64,000 bases of DNA from the NCBI GenBank assembly GCA_030549775.1, contig CM060173.1, positions 30,074,032 to 30,138,031 of the forward strand, in the 5' to 3' direction. The first letter of the stretch is position 1; every line of letters begins with the position of its first letter. The stretch is from Tamarix chinensis. Lineage: Eukaryota > Streptophyta > Magnoliopsida > Caryophyllales > Tamaricaceae. A program made the translations under genes and the position numbers. The notes below the pieces were generated by a model. It was given only the letters and a program-made list of their open reading frames with translations, searched no databases and was not told the origin of the DNA. Shown here in pieces: positions 46,040 to 58,169 of the stretch.

Positions 46040-47700
46040 TATTGTATACTCAATTGATTAAAAACTATTAAGGAATTACCCAATTTAACATAATTAGGGT
46101 TTTTGAGCCCAAACAACAAATTCGATCAAATATTATTCAAATATTTAAATTGACGGTTTGAAATTGAAATTAGACATATTCTAAAATATATTGTACACTC
46201 AATTAATTAAAAACTATTAAGGAATTATCCAATTTAACATAATTAAAGTTTTTGAGCCCGAACTGCAAATCCGATCAAATTTTATTCAAAATTTTAAATT
46301 GATGGTTCAAAATTAAAATTAGATATATTCTAAAACATATTGTACACTCAGTTGATTAAAACTATTAAGGAATTACCTAATTTAACATAACTAGAGTTTT
46401 TTAGTTTGAAATGCAAATCTGCTCAAATCTTATTCAAATATTTAAATTAACAATTCAAAATTGAAATTAGACATATTTGAAAGCATATCATATACTCAAT
46501 TGATTAAAAACTATTAAGGAATTACCCAATTTAACATAATTAATGTTTATGAGTCCGAACTGCAAATCCGGTCAAATCTTATTCAAATATTTAAATTGAT
46601 GGTTCGAAATTGAAATTAGACATATTATAAAATATATTGTATACTCAATTGATTAAAAACTATTAAAGAATTACCTAATTTAACATAATTAGGGTTTGAG
46701 CACGAACTACAAATCTGATAAAATATTATTCAAATATTTAAATTGATAGTTTAAAATTAAAATTAGACATATTCTAAAACATATTGTATACTCAATTGAT
46801 TAAAACCTATTAAGAAATTACCCAATTTAACATAATTAAGGTTTTTGAGGCCAAACTATAAATCCGACCAAATCTTATTCAAATATTTAAATTGAAGTTT
46901 TAAAATTAAAATTAGACATATTCTAAAACATATTGTATACTCAATTGATTAAAAAGTGTTAATAAATTACCCAATTTAACATAATTAAGGTTTTGAGCCC
47001 TAATTGTAAATCCGATCAAATCTTATTCATATATTTAAATTAACATTTCAAAATTGAAATTATACATATTCTAAAGCATATCGTATACTCAATTGATTAA
47101 AAAATATTAAGAAATTAACCAATTTAATATAATTAGGATTTTTGAGCCCCAACTACAAATCTGGTCAAATTTTATTTAAATATTTAAATTGATGGTTTAA
47201 AATTAAAATTAGACATATTCTAAAACATACTGTATACTCAATTGATTAAAAACTATAAAGGAATTACCCAATTTAACATAATTAGGATTTTTGAGCCTGA
47301 ACAACAAATCTGGTCAAATCTTATTCAATTATTTAAATTGACGGTTCAAAATTAAAATTAGACATATTCTAAAACATATTGTACACTCAATTGATTAAAA
47401 ACTATTAAGGAATTACCAAATTTAACATAATTAGGGTTTTCGAACTACAAATCCGGTTAAATTTTATTCAATATTTAAATTGACGGTTCAAAATTAAAAT
47501 TAGACATATTCTAAAGCACATTATATAATCAATTTAATAAAATAACTCAATTATACAATCCAATTTAAATCCACAAGACTTTTAACCTAACAATCTAGTT
47601 TCGATATATTTCAATACTATTTTTCCAATTTAACAATACCAACATGAAATTAAATACATTTCAAAGTATATTGCATAATCAATTTATCCAAAATAGTTTA
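46040..47700. repeat. Tandem array, 147-149-bp unit, about 11 copies
   Basis: The anchor 'caattgattaaaaactatta' recurs at 46051, 46200, 46349, 46497, 46646, 46793, 46942, 47090, 47239 and 47388. Degenerate units follow at 47530 and 47680. Spacing is 147-149 bp up to 47388. Each unit also holds 'aatttaacataatta', 'aaatccgatcaaat' and 'aattagacatattctaaa'. AT-rich, no frame, and of nucleosome-core length. Confidence 0.9.
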
Positions 47701-47744
47701 ATTGGACGAATCTGATAAATCCGAACATAACCGGGTAAAAAATC

Positions 47745-50410
47745 TTTATTATTTACTTGTAAAAATAAAACACATATAATATTCTTATTTCATTTATCTG
47801 TATTGGTAATCTTATGATTGTCTCTAATATTTACAATGTAATAAATAATAATTATATATTGTATAGTCATGCTTATGCTCACCTATATTTTATAAAATTA
47901 TCTTTTTTTAAGTAATCAAATAAATATAATATATGATAAATATCTAATATTTTTACTTGTAAAATTTATAAATATTTTAAGTAATCAAATATAATATTGT
48001 TAAAACTTATAAATATCTTTATTATTTACTTGTAAAAATAAAGCACATATAATATTCTTATTTCATTTATCTTTACTAGTAATCTTATGATTATCTCTAA
48101 TATTTACAATGTAATAAATGATAATTATACATTGTATAGTCATGCTTATGCTCACCTGTATTTTATAAAATTATCTTTTTTTTAGTAATCAAATAAATAT
48201 AATATATGACAAATATCTAATATTTTTACTTTTGAAATTTATAAATATTTTAAGTGATCAAATATAATATTGTTAAAACTTATAAATATCTTTTATTATT
48301 TACTTGTAAAAATAAAACACATATAATATTCTTATTTTATTTATCTTTACTAGTAATCTTATAATTGTCTCTAATATTTATAATATAATAAATGATAATT
48401 ATACATTTTTTAATCATGCTTATGCTCACCTGTATTTTATAAAATTATCTTTTTTTAAGTAATCAAATAAATATAATATATGATAAATATCTAATATTTT
48501 TACTTGTAAATTTATAAATATTGTAAGTAATCAAATATAATATTGTTAAAACTTATAAACATCTTTATTATTTACTTTTAAAAATAAAACACATATAATA
48601 TTCTTATTTCATTTATCTTTATTAGTAATCTTATGCTTATCTCTAATATTTATGATGTAATAAATGATAATTATACATTATATAGTCATGCTTATGCTTA
48701 CCTGTATTATATAAAATTATCTTTTTTAAGTAATCAAATAAATATAATATATGATAAGTATCTAATATTTTTACTTGTAAAATTTATAAATATTTTAAGT
48801 AATCAAATATAATATTGTTAAAACTTTTAAATATCTTTATTATTTACTTGTAAAAATAAAACACATATAATATTCTTATTTCATTTATCTTTACTAGTAA
48901 TCTTATGATTGTCTCTAATATTTACAATGTAATAAATGATAATTATACATTATATAGTCATGCTTATGCTCACCTGTATTTTATAATATTATCTTTTTTA
49001 AGTAATCAAATAAATATAATATATGATAAATATCTAATATTTTTACTTGTAAAATTTATAAATATTTTAAGTAATCAAATATAATATTGTTAAAACTTAT
49101 AAATATATTTATTATTTACTTGTAAAAATAAAGCACATATAATATTCTTATTTTATTTATCTTTACTCATAATCTTATGATTGTCTCTAATATTTACAAT
49201 GTAATAAAAAATAATTATATATTGTATAGTCATATTTATGATCACCTTTATTTTATAAAATTATCTTTTTTTAAGTAATCAAGTAAATATAATAAATGAT
49301 AAATATCTAATATTTTTACTTGTAAAATTTATAAATATTTTAAGTAATCAAATATAATATTGTGAAAACTTATAAATATCTTTATTATTTACTTGTAAAA
49401 ATAAAGCTTATATAATATTCTTATTTCATTTATTTGTGCTAGTAATCTTATGATTGTTTCTAATATTTACAATGTAATAAAATGATAATTATACACTATA
49501 TAGTCATATTTATAATCACATTTATTTTATAAATTTATGTTTTCTCAAGTAATCAAATATTTTAAGTACTCAAATAATTATAATATATGATAAATATCTA
49601 ATATTTTTACTTGTAAAATTTATAAATATTTTAAGTACTCAAATAATTATAATATATGATAAATATCTAATATTTTTACTTGTAAAATTTATAAATATTT
49701 TAAGTATTCAAATATAATATTGTTAAAACTTATAAATATCTTCATTATTTACTTGTGAAAATAAAACACATATAATATTCTTATTTCATTTATCTGTACT
49801 AGTAATCTGATGACTGTCTCTAATATTTACATTGTAATAAATGATAATTATACATTGTATAGTCATGTTTATGATCACCTTTATTTTATAAAATTATCTT
49901 TTTTAAGAAATCAAATATTTTAATTAATATAATAAATATAATATATGATAAATATCTAATATTTTTGCTTATAAAATTCATAAATATTTTAAGTAATCAA
50001 ATATAATATTTCTAAAACTTATAAATATCTTTATTATTTACTTGTAAAAATAAAGCACATATAATATTCTTATTTCATTTATCTGTACTAGTAATCTTAT
50101 GATTGTCTCTAATATTTACAATTTAATAAATGATAATTATACATTGTACAGTCATGTTATGATCACCTTTATTTTGCAAAAGTATCTTTTTTAAGTAATT
50201 AAATATTTTAAGTAATCAAATATATTAGAATAATTGATAAATATCTTTGTTAGATTCAATTATGTAATGTTTTTTTATTATTAAAATTTATAAATATCTT
50301 TACTATTTACTTGTGAAAATAAAGTGTATCAAATATTCTTAATTCATTTATCTGTAATAGTAATTTTATGATTATTTCTAATATTTACAACATAATAAAT
50401 GATAATTACT
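47745..50410. repeat. Tandem array, about 272-bp unit, ten copies
   Basis: The anchor 'atttacttgtaaaaataaa' recurs at 47751, 48024, 48298, 48570, 48842, 49114 and 49387 (spacing 272-274), then at 49747, 50037 and 50305. The 360-bp spacing before 49747 includes an internal duplication of about 75-85 bp. Units share 'ttatgattgtctctaatatt', 'gtcatgcttatgctcacc' and 'aagtaatcaaataaatata'. The first seven units are very homogeneous. Confidence 0.9.
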
Positions 50411-50930
50411 TGGACCCAAATTTGACTCAACCTGTCAAAACTTGACCCGACCCGACTCATTAAGTTAACCCGTAACTACTTAAATCCAACCCATCAAATT
50501 ACATGAAACGATTCGACCCATTAAGTTAATCCGAAACAACTCAGACCCAACGGGACCAACCCATCGTATTATAGGAAATGACCTGTACGGGCCGAAGCCA
50601 TCTAGTTATTTGAACAAAAAAATGACCCAAACCAGACCCTACCCGACAAATTGATCGGAAATGACCAGGAACCAAAATGACTCGACCCGGAACTGACTCG
50701 ACCCAAACAAAGCAATGACTCAAAATGACCCAACCCGACCCACAAAAGTCAAATGACCCGTCCCGCCCGACTCGATTGCCACCTCTCCTCAATACCAAGA
50801 TTTTCTCAAGAATGCCATTCTTCCTTCATCAAGAATCAAGAAGGAGAAATTCCCAAGAAAGAAGAGACATCACGATAACATCTAGGAGTGATTAATACCC
50901 TAGCTAGTAGCTGCATATACAAACGCAACG

Positions 50931-52822
50931 TACAATACAAATGATAAAGGAGCACATGCCTTGTTTCCAACACTTGGCCCAACTACTTTAAAATAAGCCA
51001 ATTAGAGAAAGATCAAAATCATACAGCAAAGCTTCTCTTCCATCCAAATCCATCCTACTTCAATCAATTAGATATCCCATCGGTTTTGATTCTATAAAGA
51101 TCATAATATCACAAAATTAAGAACAATATTATTTCCTAATATTCTAAAGTATAAGTAATAAAATAAATGTTGCAATTAAAATTCAAATTGTAAAATTAAT
51201 AATGTAGCTTATTAAGGTTTACACTATTCCCTCTTCCCTTAAAAATGTTTCATCCCAAAACCTATAAGAGGTTGAGGAGACAATAAGGAATTGATAAGCA
51301 CTAATGAAATCCAATCTCACAAATCATACAAATTAAGTGCAAATCAACAAATTTAATAAACAATATTACCCAAGCCAAGCTAACACAAGCAAGAGTTAAT
51401 TTATAATTATATTAGCCATTAAAAGGGTATCTATAGAAGTTGACTATGTTTTAACTCTAAGTGTGTAATACCTCTATCCAAAAGGAGCACACGATACACT
51501 TGAAGAGAACCAACACTCACTTCTTGCTTTCATAGGCTTACACATACTAAAGCAAGCATACATACACACATGCAAATACTCATATGCCAACATCAATAAG
51601 AATGACAACATGCATGTGCAACAAAAGCACATAATGAAAAGTGTAAGACATCAAGAAGCAATTAGGATAGTGATGCAACAGATTAATCCTTAACATATGC
51701 ACTAAGACGATAGCACAACAATAATACAAACATATGTAATACACTTATCAAATAAACTTACATAACCTAAATAAATGAATCAAATATCACATAAGTAAGT
51801 CTGACATTGTCAAAATTATTGTAAGAACCAAGCTTACACAACTAAAAACTAATACAACTAGAAAAGCACATGAGCGATATCACAAATCATAAAATGCTAA
51901 CTAGAGAATCTAACCAAACTTTTCTATGAGTTGGTGACATAGTATAAACATCAACACACGACATGTTAATAGATGCATCGACATTGGAGCCTAGCCAAGA
52001 CTTTGACACATAAATACAAGGCTTTACTTATTATACCCAATATAGGACAAATCAGAATAATCATAAAAAAAAAATAGTAAGCCAGTTAATGAAAGAGGGC
52101 TCATCCTTTTTTTTTTCAAGTATTAAGACTTCCAAAAATTTTAGTCTTAACAAGGTGAGAGTAATCATACTCTAATACCATAATATTAGACATACCCATA
52201 TTTAGTAGGAGATCAATTAGCATTATTATAGCAAGAATGTTATAATATCCAACAAAAACAAAAGCAAGATTAATGGTAGTAGGGTTAACAATAAGTCTTT
52301 TAAAATTGTAATACCTCCATTTTCACTATTTAAATATTTCATTTTAAAACACTTGTGGAAGAGAAATTATGAAAACTATCGTATGAAAATTGAGGTGTCA
52401 TCGCTTTATCTAATAGAGGACAAATGTCTTACCATTTGGTTCATGTTAGAAAAAAAAGTTAAGGTATTCAAAACATAACATGCAAGAAAAATTATAGTGC
52501 AACAAGTAAATCACATAAATAGAAGAGAGTTAGGGTTTTGTAAACTAAGGTCATGTCATGCCTAAAATGATTACAAAAATACATTGAAATAAACACACAA
52601 AGAAAATGGATAACACAAATCTTGGTCTCTAAGAAACCTTTTTAAACACAATGTCCAAAAACCTTAGTCTCAAAGCTTCTGCCCCCAACAAGCATACAAT
52701 CATATACTGGCCCTCCATACCAACTTGCACAAAGTCATCTACTCTTAGAATTGAGCACGTGATTGATTAAACAAGTACATCAGTATGTTATTCTAAGTAA
52801 GCCAAATTACACATCGGGTAAA
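50931..52822. other. No gene recognised
   Basis: AT-rich, stop-dense. A TGTAATACCTCCATTTTCAC sequence at about 52310, followed by 'gaggtgtcatcgc', faintly resembles the start of the long LTR-like elements, but no matching end was found. At about 52828-52872 the phrase 'agtcacttgtga' is repeated, next to the start of gypsy copy 3. Confidence 0.4.
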
Positions 52823-53195
52823 CCCCTATTTGAAGTCACTTGTGAGAACCCCTATTTTAAGTCACTTGTGATGCTAGTGGGATAAGAAATAGAGGTTTTT
52901 TGTCACAAGATATAAGGTTGATAACATTCTTTGGTGAGAAGTTAAATGGTGTGAGACTCAATTACTCAACTTATGATTAGGATTTCTATGCTATCATACA
53001 GTGTTTAGAGAATTGGAGTGATTACTTGAGGTTAAAAATTTTCATTCTTCACTCAAAACACAAGAATTTGAAGTACTTACATAGACAAAAGAAGTTAAAC
53101 ATGAGACATGCCAATTGGGTGAATTTTTTATAATGCTTTGTGTTCGCTACTAAACACTTTGATGTCAAGGATACTGTGGTAGTGGATGTTCTTTT
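52823..53195 (+). pseudogene. Gypsy RNase H remnant, copy 3
   Basis: Matches 36990-37340 of copy 2: 'tcacttgtgatgctagtggg', 'ataacattctttggtgag', 'actcaacttatgattagga' (now a stop where copy 2 has AAG) and 'gtggatgttctttt'. Frame broken repeatedly. The last five bases, CTTTT, form the target duplication of the inserted element. Confidence 0.75.
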
Positions 53196-54002
53196 AGATG
53201 TAGGAGCATCTCCAGAAAACTCTAAATCTTCTTCTTCAAATAATGAAGAACAAGAAGAATTATCATACTTGGAGGTGAAACCAATTGTGCTTGAAAACTC
53301 TTATGCTTCTAATATATTGTTAGGTAATTCTTGCAAGTATTGTACATGTCTGCAAGAAATTCATGAAGTTCATGATGGTTGAAGATATTTGATGTACAAG
53401 GCTATGACAATGGATTACAAAGTGCAAGGAAGAACAAGGCTACAAGACTACAAAGTTTAATTACATATGATTATATCTATGTATTGTATTATTAAGTTGT
53501 GTAGCTTTATTATTTTTATTTTATACTTTGTAATACTTGTGAATTATCATTGTAACCTTTAATATATGTAATGTGTCGTGCCTTAAGATGGTTATTTAAT
53601 TAATAAGGCTACTTAGTGAGCTTATTAATGAAAGGGCCTACATGGTTGCATGCACATATATTCCTTGTACTCAAGGATTTCAACACATTCCAGCTTATAT
53701 GAAAATAGTTCATTCGTGAATTAGAGAGAGGGAAACAAGAGAGGTGTGATCTTCTTTTTCTTCTCTTATCCTTCTTCAATTGAGAGAATTGATAAGTAGT
53801 AAGAGTTTTCTATTGAGAATATAAGATTTATCATTAGAAAGAGTTAGATCTTGGTATAGATCTAATCTGCCCTATCAAATGTTAGAGAAAACATCAAATT
53901 CAAGAGGTGAATTGAGTTTGGATGATGTGTTTGTAACTTGTACTCCTTTAAAAAAGATCATGGATTTTTGTATAAGATTGTTGAATATAATCTTCCACAT
54001 CA
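53196..54002 (+). repeat. 5' LTR
   Basis: 807 bp from AGATGTAGGAG (the 3' copy begins TGATGTAGGAG, so the first base pair has changed) to CCACATCA. The last eight bases are the reverse complement of TGATGTGG, giving the short inverted LTR ends. The 80-codon frame at 53140-53382 spans the junction and is not a gene. Confidence 0.85.
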
Positions 54003-54006
54003 AAAG

Positions 54007-54017
54007 TGGCATCAAAG
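54007..54017 (+). other. Primer-binding site (initiator tRNA-Met type)
   Basis: TGGCATCAAAG, four bases after the 5' LTR, matches TGGTATCAGAG at nine of eleven positions. That sequence is the usual plant gypsy/copia site complementary to the 3' end of initiator tRNA-Met. Confidence 0.7.
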
Positions 54018-54879
54018 TACCTTTGAAGTCGATATTACAAGGGGTGTAAAAAATTATCCAAGTTCGATAACCTTAATCACCATCTTTAGAATTCAAGTAA
54101 GGTTCTTAATTCATCTTGATAGATTATTTTAAATCATAATGATTTCTTATTGAATCTTGTGAAAACATGTATGTTGCAAATAGATCTTGTAAAATCTTAC
54201 ATGGTTCATGCATGATTCTTGAGTATGGCTGCATGTTAGGTTTGACATTGAATGTGAAGTTTTGTGTTGTATTTGTATGTAGAATTTTGGACATGTGATA
54301 TGCATGAATTTTAACATGTGAGTTTATATTATTATTATTATTTGCATAGAAATGTGCATTCTTATGACTTCTTTGTTGTTTTTTGCTCACGTGTGGTGAT
54401 CTTATATTATAGTAGAGATATCTAAGTGTACACTGCATAAAACTTGTTTGATTTTTGAGTTAGTAGCCGAGTGTGTGTGCATGTGTTTTGTGGTGTAAAC
54501 CATGTGTGTTTGTGAAAGTCTATTTGAATATGGTATGTTATTATCAAGTGGGATTATTTTAGTTTGAGATATTACTTTATCTACATGAAAATTTACTTAT
54601 TCCATTCGAATGCATGAGAAAATATTTTAAGTGTTTTGAGTAGGGTTTTTAAGAAAAACTTGCATAATTCTATAATAATAATTTAGCAAGGTTGGTTTTA
54701 GTGTGTGTATTTTTGTGTTGTGATTTTAGTGTATTTTATTATTGTGTTTGTGATTAATTGAACTCAAAATTTACACAAGAATCGACTAAGAATCCTAAAG
54801 TGAGGGTGAGGTGATTCGGTTTTAAACAATTAGAACCTAACGTGGAACTTGAGTGGTTTTGTTTTAGGGATAATCAATC

Positions 54880-56040
54880 ATGGATGGGGAAAAAAATTTC
54901 CAAGCCATGTTTGAATCTATTCAAAAACTTTCTAATAATTTAGATGCCGCTAATGCACAACTTACACAACTACCTACTATACAAACGTAAATACAAAGGT
55001 TAGAGTCTAGGTTTGACCAAAATGCCCAATAACATAGAGAATTCTATGGGGATATATTTGGGAGTGACATAAAATAAAATAATCCAATTAAGGGAAGATA
55101 TTTGAATTCAAGAATACACCATGAAGAAGAGTATATAGGGAGTGGAAGTAATGGGAAGCTTTATGACCATCAACCTAGATATCAATAAAAGAAGGATAAG
55201 GGCATTAAGCTTGATCTTCCTGACGTTGATGGTAAGCTTGATGTAGACTCATTTATTGAGTAGTTACATGAATTGGAGGCTATCTTTAATATTAAAGTTT
55301 ATCAAGATGAACAAAAGTGCAAATTAACAACTCTTAAGTTTAAGAAGTTTGCTAGAATTTGGTAAGATAATCTAAAGAGGACTAGGGAATGACAGGGCAA
55401 ATCAAAGATAAAATCTTGGGAGAAACTTAAGAAACATCTAAGGAATAAATTTACCCCTAAGGGGTATGAAAAAGATAATTACATAAAATTAACTACTTTT
55501 AGATGGGGATTGCTAAGTGTCGAGGAATATATTAGAGAATTCGAGACGTTGACACTAGTATGTGATATCTATGAAATGAAGGAACAAACTTGTGCTAAAT
55601 TTTTAAGAGGCCTTAATATGATGATTCAATACAAGGTAGAAACTTATCTTTATGATTATTTAGATGACATGATTAAACTTTCCATAAGATTTTAAAAGCA
55701 AATTAAATCCACTAAGCCTCTACTAAACAAAGTAATCCATCCACCAAGTACCACTCAAGTAACCAAAGAACAAAATTTGGAGTGAGTACTTCGACTTCTA
55801 CTAATCTTGATAAGAAGCTGGGAATTACTAGAGAGGAAAAAGGTAAAAATAAAGTGAATGAAGTCTCTACTAGGTAATGTTTTAAATTCCAAGGGTTTGG
55901 ACACTTTGTTCACGAATGTCCTAATCAAAGGGTATTATTAAGCCAAGAGATTGAAGCCATGGAGACATGTGAGGAAAATCCTAAATTTGAACCTTTTGAG
56001 GAAGCTTCTAGTGAATCCAAGGAAGAATAGAGTGCTTATT
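54880..56040 (+). pseudogene. Gag of the complete gypsy element
   Basis: ATG at 54880 opens MDGEKNFQAMFESIQKLSNN, then stops appear (for example at about 54988). The gag domain runs from about 55205: 'LDLPDVDGKLDVDSFIE*LHELEAIF', 'KLTTLKFKKFARIW', 'SWEKLKKHLRNKFTPKGY'. It ends with the open stretch 55510-55695 ('SVEEYIREFETLTLVCDI', 'AKFLRGLNMMIQYKVE'). The zinc knuckle at about 55878-55925 reads 'CFKFQGFGHFVHECPNQ', with its second Cys changed to Gln or Phe. Nonfunctional. Confidence 0.85.
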
Positions 56041-56090
56041 ATTTCTTAGAGAGAGTACATAAAGCACAAGCTATAGAGCAACCTACTCAG

Positions 56091-56380
56091 ATGGAGAAGA
56101 TATTTAAGACAAAAGGGAGAGTAAGAGATATGGTTTATTATATTATCATTGGTAGTGGATCTTGTACAAATGTAGAAAATGAGGGGATGGTTAAGGATTT
56201 GGGGTTGAAAACTACACCACATACAAAACCTTTTTCTCTTCAATGGTTGAATAAAGATAAGGGATTCAAGGTAATAAAACAAACTTTAGTATCATTCAAA
56301 ATTGGTAACTACCATAATGAGGTGCTATACGATGTTTTACCTATGGATGCCTGTAGAATCTTATTATGTAGACCATAGCA
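56091..56380 (+). pseudogene. Aspartic protease of the complete gypsy element
   Basis: Open for about 95 codons. Active-site block 'IIIGSGSCTNVENEGMV' stands where the family has IIDxGSCTN, so the catalytic Asp is Gly. Then 'KPFSLQWLNKDKGFKV', 'VSFKIGNYHNEVLYDVLPMDACRILLCRP', the conserved ILLGRPW block with Gly changed to Cys. The protein would not be an active protease. Confidence 0.85.
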
Positions 56381-56510
56381 GTATGATAGAAATGTTATTC
56401 ATAATGGTATTACTAATGAGTATCTAGTTGAGAAGGATAAAAAAAATCATAAACGTAAACCTTCTAAGAATGATAAGGAGAGTATAGTTGAGAATAACAA
56501 GAGTTTATTC

Positions 56511-57580
56511 TTGCATGAAAATGCTATGGTCAAACGTATTCAAGAGGAAGGGAGTTGTTATGTTGTAGTCATGAAAGAATATCTACAAGGGGAGAGAAAT
56601 AATGACAATCCTCAATTAGATAAACTTCTTGATGAATATCACGATGTTTTTCCTAATGAATTACCACCTAAATTGTCACCTAAGAGGGGGATAAAACATG
56701 CCATAGATTTACTTCTTGGTGTATCCTTACCTAATAGGCCCACATATAGATGTAATCTAGAGGTGGATAAGGAGTTAGAAAAACAAATCTAAGAGCTCGT
56801 AAATAAAGGCTATGTGAGAGAAAGCATGAGTTCGTATTGTGTGCCTACATTACTAGTCCCTAAAAAGGATGGTACATGGATCATGTGTATTGACTCAATA
56901 GCTGCTAATAATATCACAATCAAATATTGATTTCTGATGCCACGGTTGGATGATATGTTGGATGAGTTATGTAAAGTACGGGTATTCTCTAAGATTGATA
57001 TGAGAAGTGGATATCATCATATGAGGATCAGAGAGGGGGATGAGTGGAAAATTGCATTCAAAATTAAGTATGGTCTTTATGATTGGTTGGTGATGCCTTT
57101 TGGCTTATATAATGAACTAAGCTTATTCATGAGACTAATGAATGGAGTTCTTAGACCTTTTATCGATATTTTCATTGTAGTGTATTTAGATTATATATTT
57201 GTGCACAATTAAAGTAAACATGACCATCTAATTCATCTAAGGAAATTATTTAATAAACTAAGGGAGACTAAACTCTATGAAAAAAATGGAGAAGTGTGAC
57301 TTTATACTTTCAAGTATAGTTTTCCTTGGGTACATAATGAATAGATAAGGTATCAAAGTTGATCCCACTAAAATTGAGGTTATTAAGGATTAGCAAACAC
57401 CTACGGACATTCATAAAGTGAGGATTTTTCATGGTTTTGCAAGTTTCTATAGGAGATTCACTAAGGATTTTTCTACTATTACCACACTGATAACCGAACT
57501 CATGAAAAATGATGAGTTTAATTGGAGTGAGGATGTAACAAAGGCTTTCCAAACTTTGAAAAAATAAGCTATGCAATGCA
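56511..57580 (+). pseudogene. Reverse transcriptase of the complete gypsy element
   Basis: 56511-56792 leads in with 'LLDEYHDVFPNELPPKLSPKRGIKHAIDLL' and 'LPNRPTYRCNLE'. After a stop, '[24 protein letters not shown]' follows. 56937-57212 gives '[30 protein letters not shown]', '[18 protein letters not shown]' and the catalytic block '[13 protein letters not shown]', where YFDD has become YLDY. The connection reads 'FHGFASFYRRFTKDFSTI' at about 57430-57480. Stops and the lost Asp make it inactive. Confidence 0.9.
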
Positions 57581-57594
57581 CCAGTACTAGCTTT

Positions 57595-57965
57595 ACTCAA
57601 CTTTAAGAAATTATTTGAAGTTACTTGTGATGCATGTGAGGTAGGGATAGGAGGTGTACTCTCACAGGAAAAACTAGCTATTATATTTTTTAGTGAGATG
57701 TTGAATAAAGTGAGGCTGAATTATTCCACATATGACAAAGAGTTCTATGCTATCCCATGAAGTCTAAAAACATGGAGTCATTACCTAATGCCTAAACCAT
57801 TTTTTTTTTCATTCGGACCATGAGAGTTTGAAATATTTGCATGGAAAAAAGAAAATTAGTTAGAGGCATGAAAATGGGTTAATTTTTTTTATAATCATTT
57901 GTGTTTTCTATCAAGCATTTCGATGGTAAAGAAAATGTCATAGCATATGCTTTGTATCATTGATC
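57595..57965 (+). pseudogene. RNase H of the complete gypsy element
   Basis: Reads '[32 protein letters not shown]', then '[15 protein letters not shown]' and a degenerate 'WSHYL...ESLKYLHGKKK'. The first Asp (CDA) and the YDKE block remain, but the later part is frameshifted. Confidence 0.75.
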
Positions 57966-58169
57966 CATTATATTAGTCATGTTGGATGTTAAGTTATTGG
58001 GATTTGAGATGTTTAAGGAATTAAATGATAAGGATGAAGATTTTGTTGACATTTATAATATGTGCAAAAAATGATGGTAGTTTTGGTAATTATTTACTAC
58101 AAGATGACTATCTCTTAAAACTTTATAAGTTGTGTATACCTCATTCTAGTGTGCGAGATTTACTTGTTT

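Larger units (their letters stand above)
45393..50786. mobile_element. 5.4-kb insertion with 9-bp target duplication, carrying two satellite-like arrays
   Basis: The 9-mer CCTCAATAC flanks it exactly (45384-45392 and 50787-50795). Copy 1 at about 26283-26293 shows the empty site ('gcctcaataccaagaa'). Nine bases is the Mutator-like (MULE) size. Termini match only over a short stretch: left TTAGAGCCGGTAAAAG, right reverse complement AGAGGTGGCAATCGAG. Both ends are rich in GACCCGACCC in the same, not inverted, orientation (about 45450-45650 and 50435-50770). The interior is two tandem arrays with no coding potential. It is non-autonomous; the superfamily is tentative, as a hAT origin with altered ends is possible. 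Confidence 0.7.
38701..50930. other. Duplicated peptide-gene segment, copy 2
   Basis: Begins with 'tgacaagaaaaggtgattat' as in copy 1 (about 20958) and copy 3 (about 61405). It is interrupted at 38861-42507 by a Helitron and at 45393-50786 by an array-carrying insertion. It regains similarity to copy 1 through 'agacatcacgataacatct' at about 50866-50885 and 'gctgcatatacaaa' near 50920, where copy 1 ends. Confidence 0.8.

Noticed and set aside
46040..50410. CRISPR-like regular repeats
   Set aside because: Repeats are head-to-tail with no unique spacers, in plant-type DNA; they are tandem satellites.
50541..50798. 85-codon minus-strand Gly/Arg/Val-rich frame
   Set aside because: Lies on the GACCC-rich repeat end and crosses the insertion border, so it cannot be an ancestral gene.
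52310..52822. Fourth long LTR-like element starting TGTAATACC
   Set aside because: Only the first few bases and a loose 'ggtgtcatcgc' match; no terminal CA end or target duplication found.
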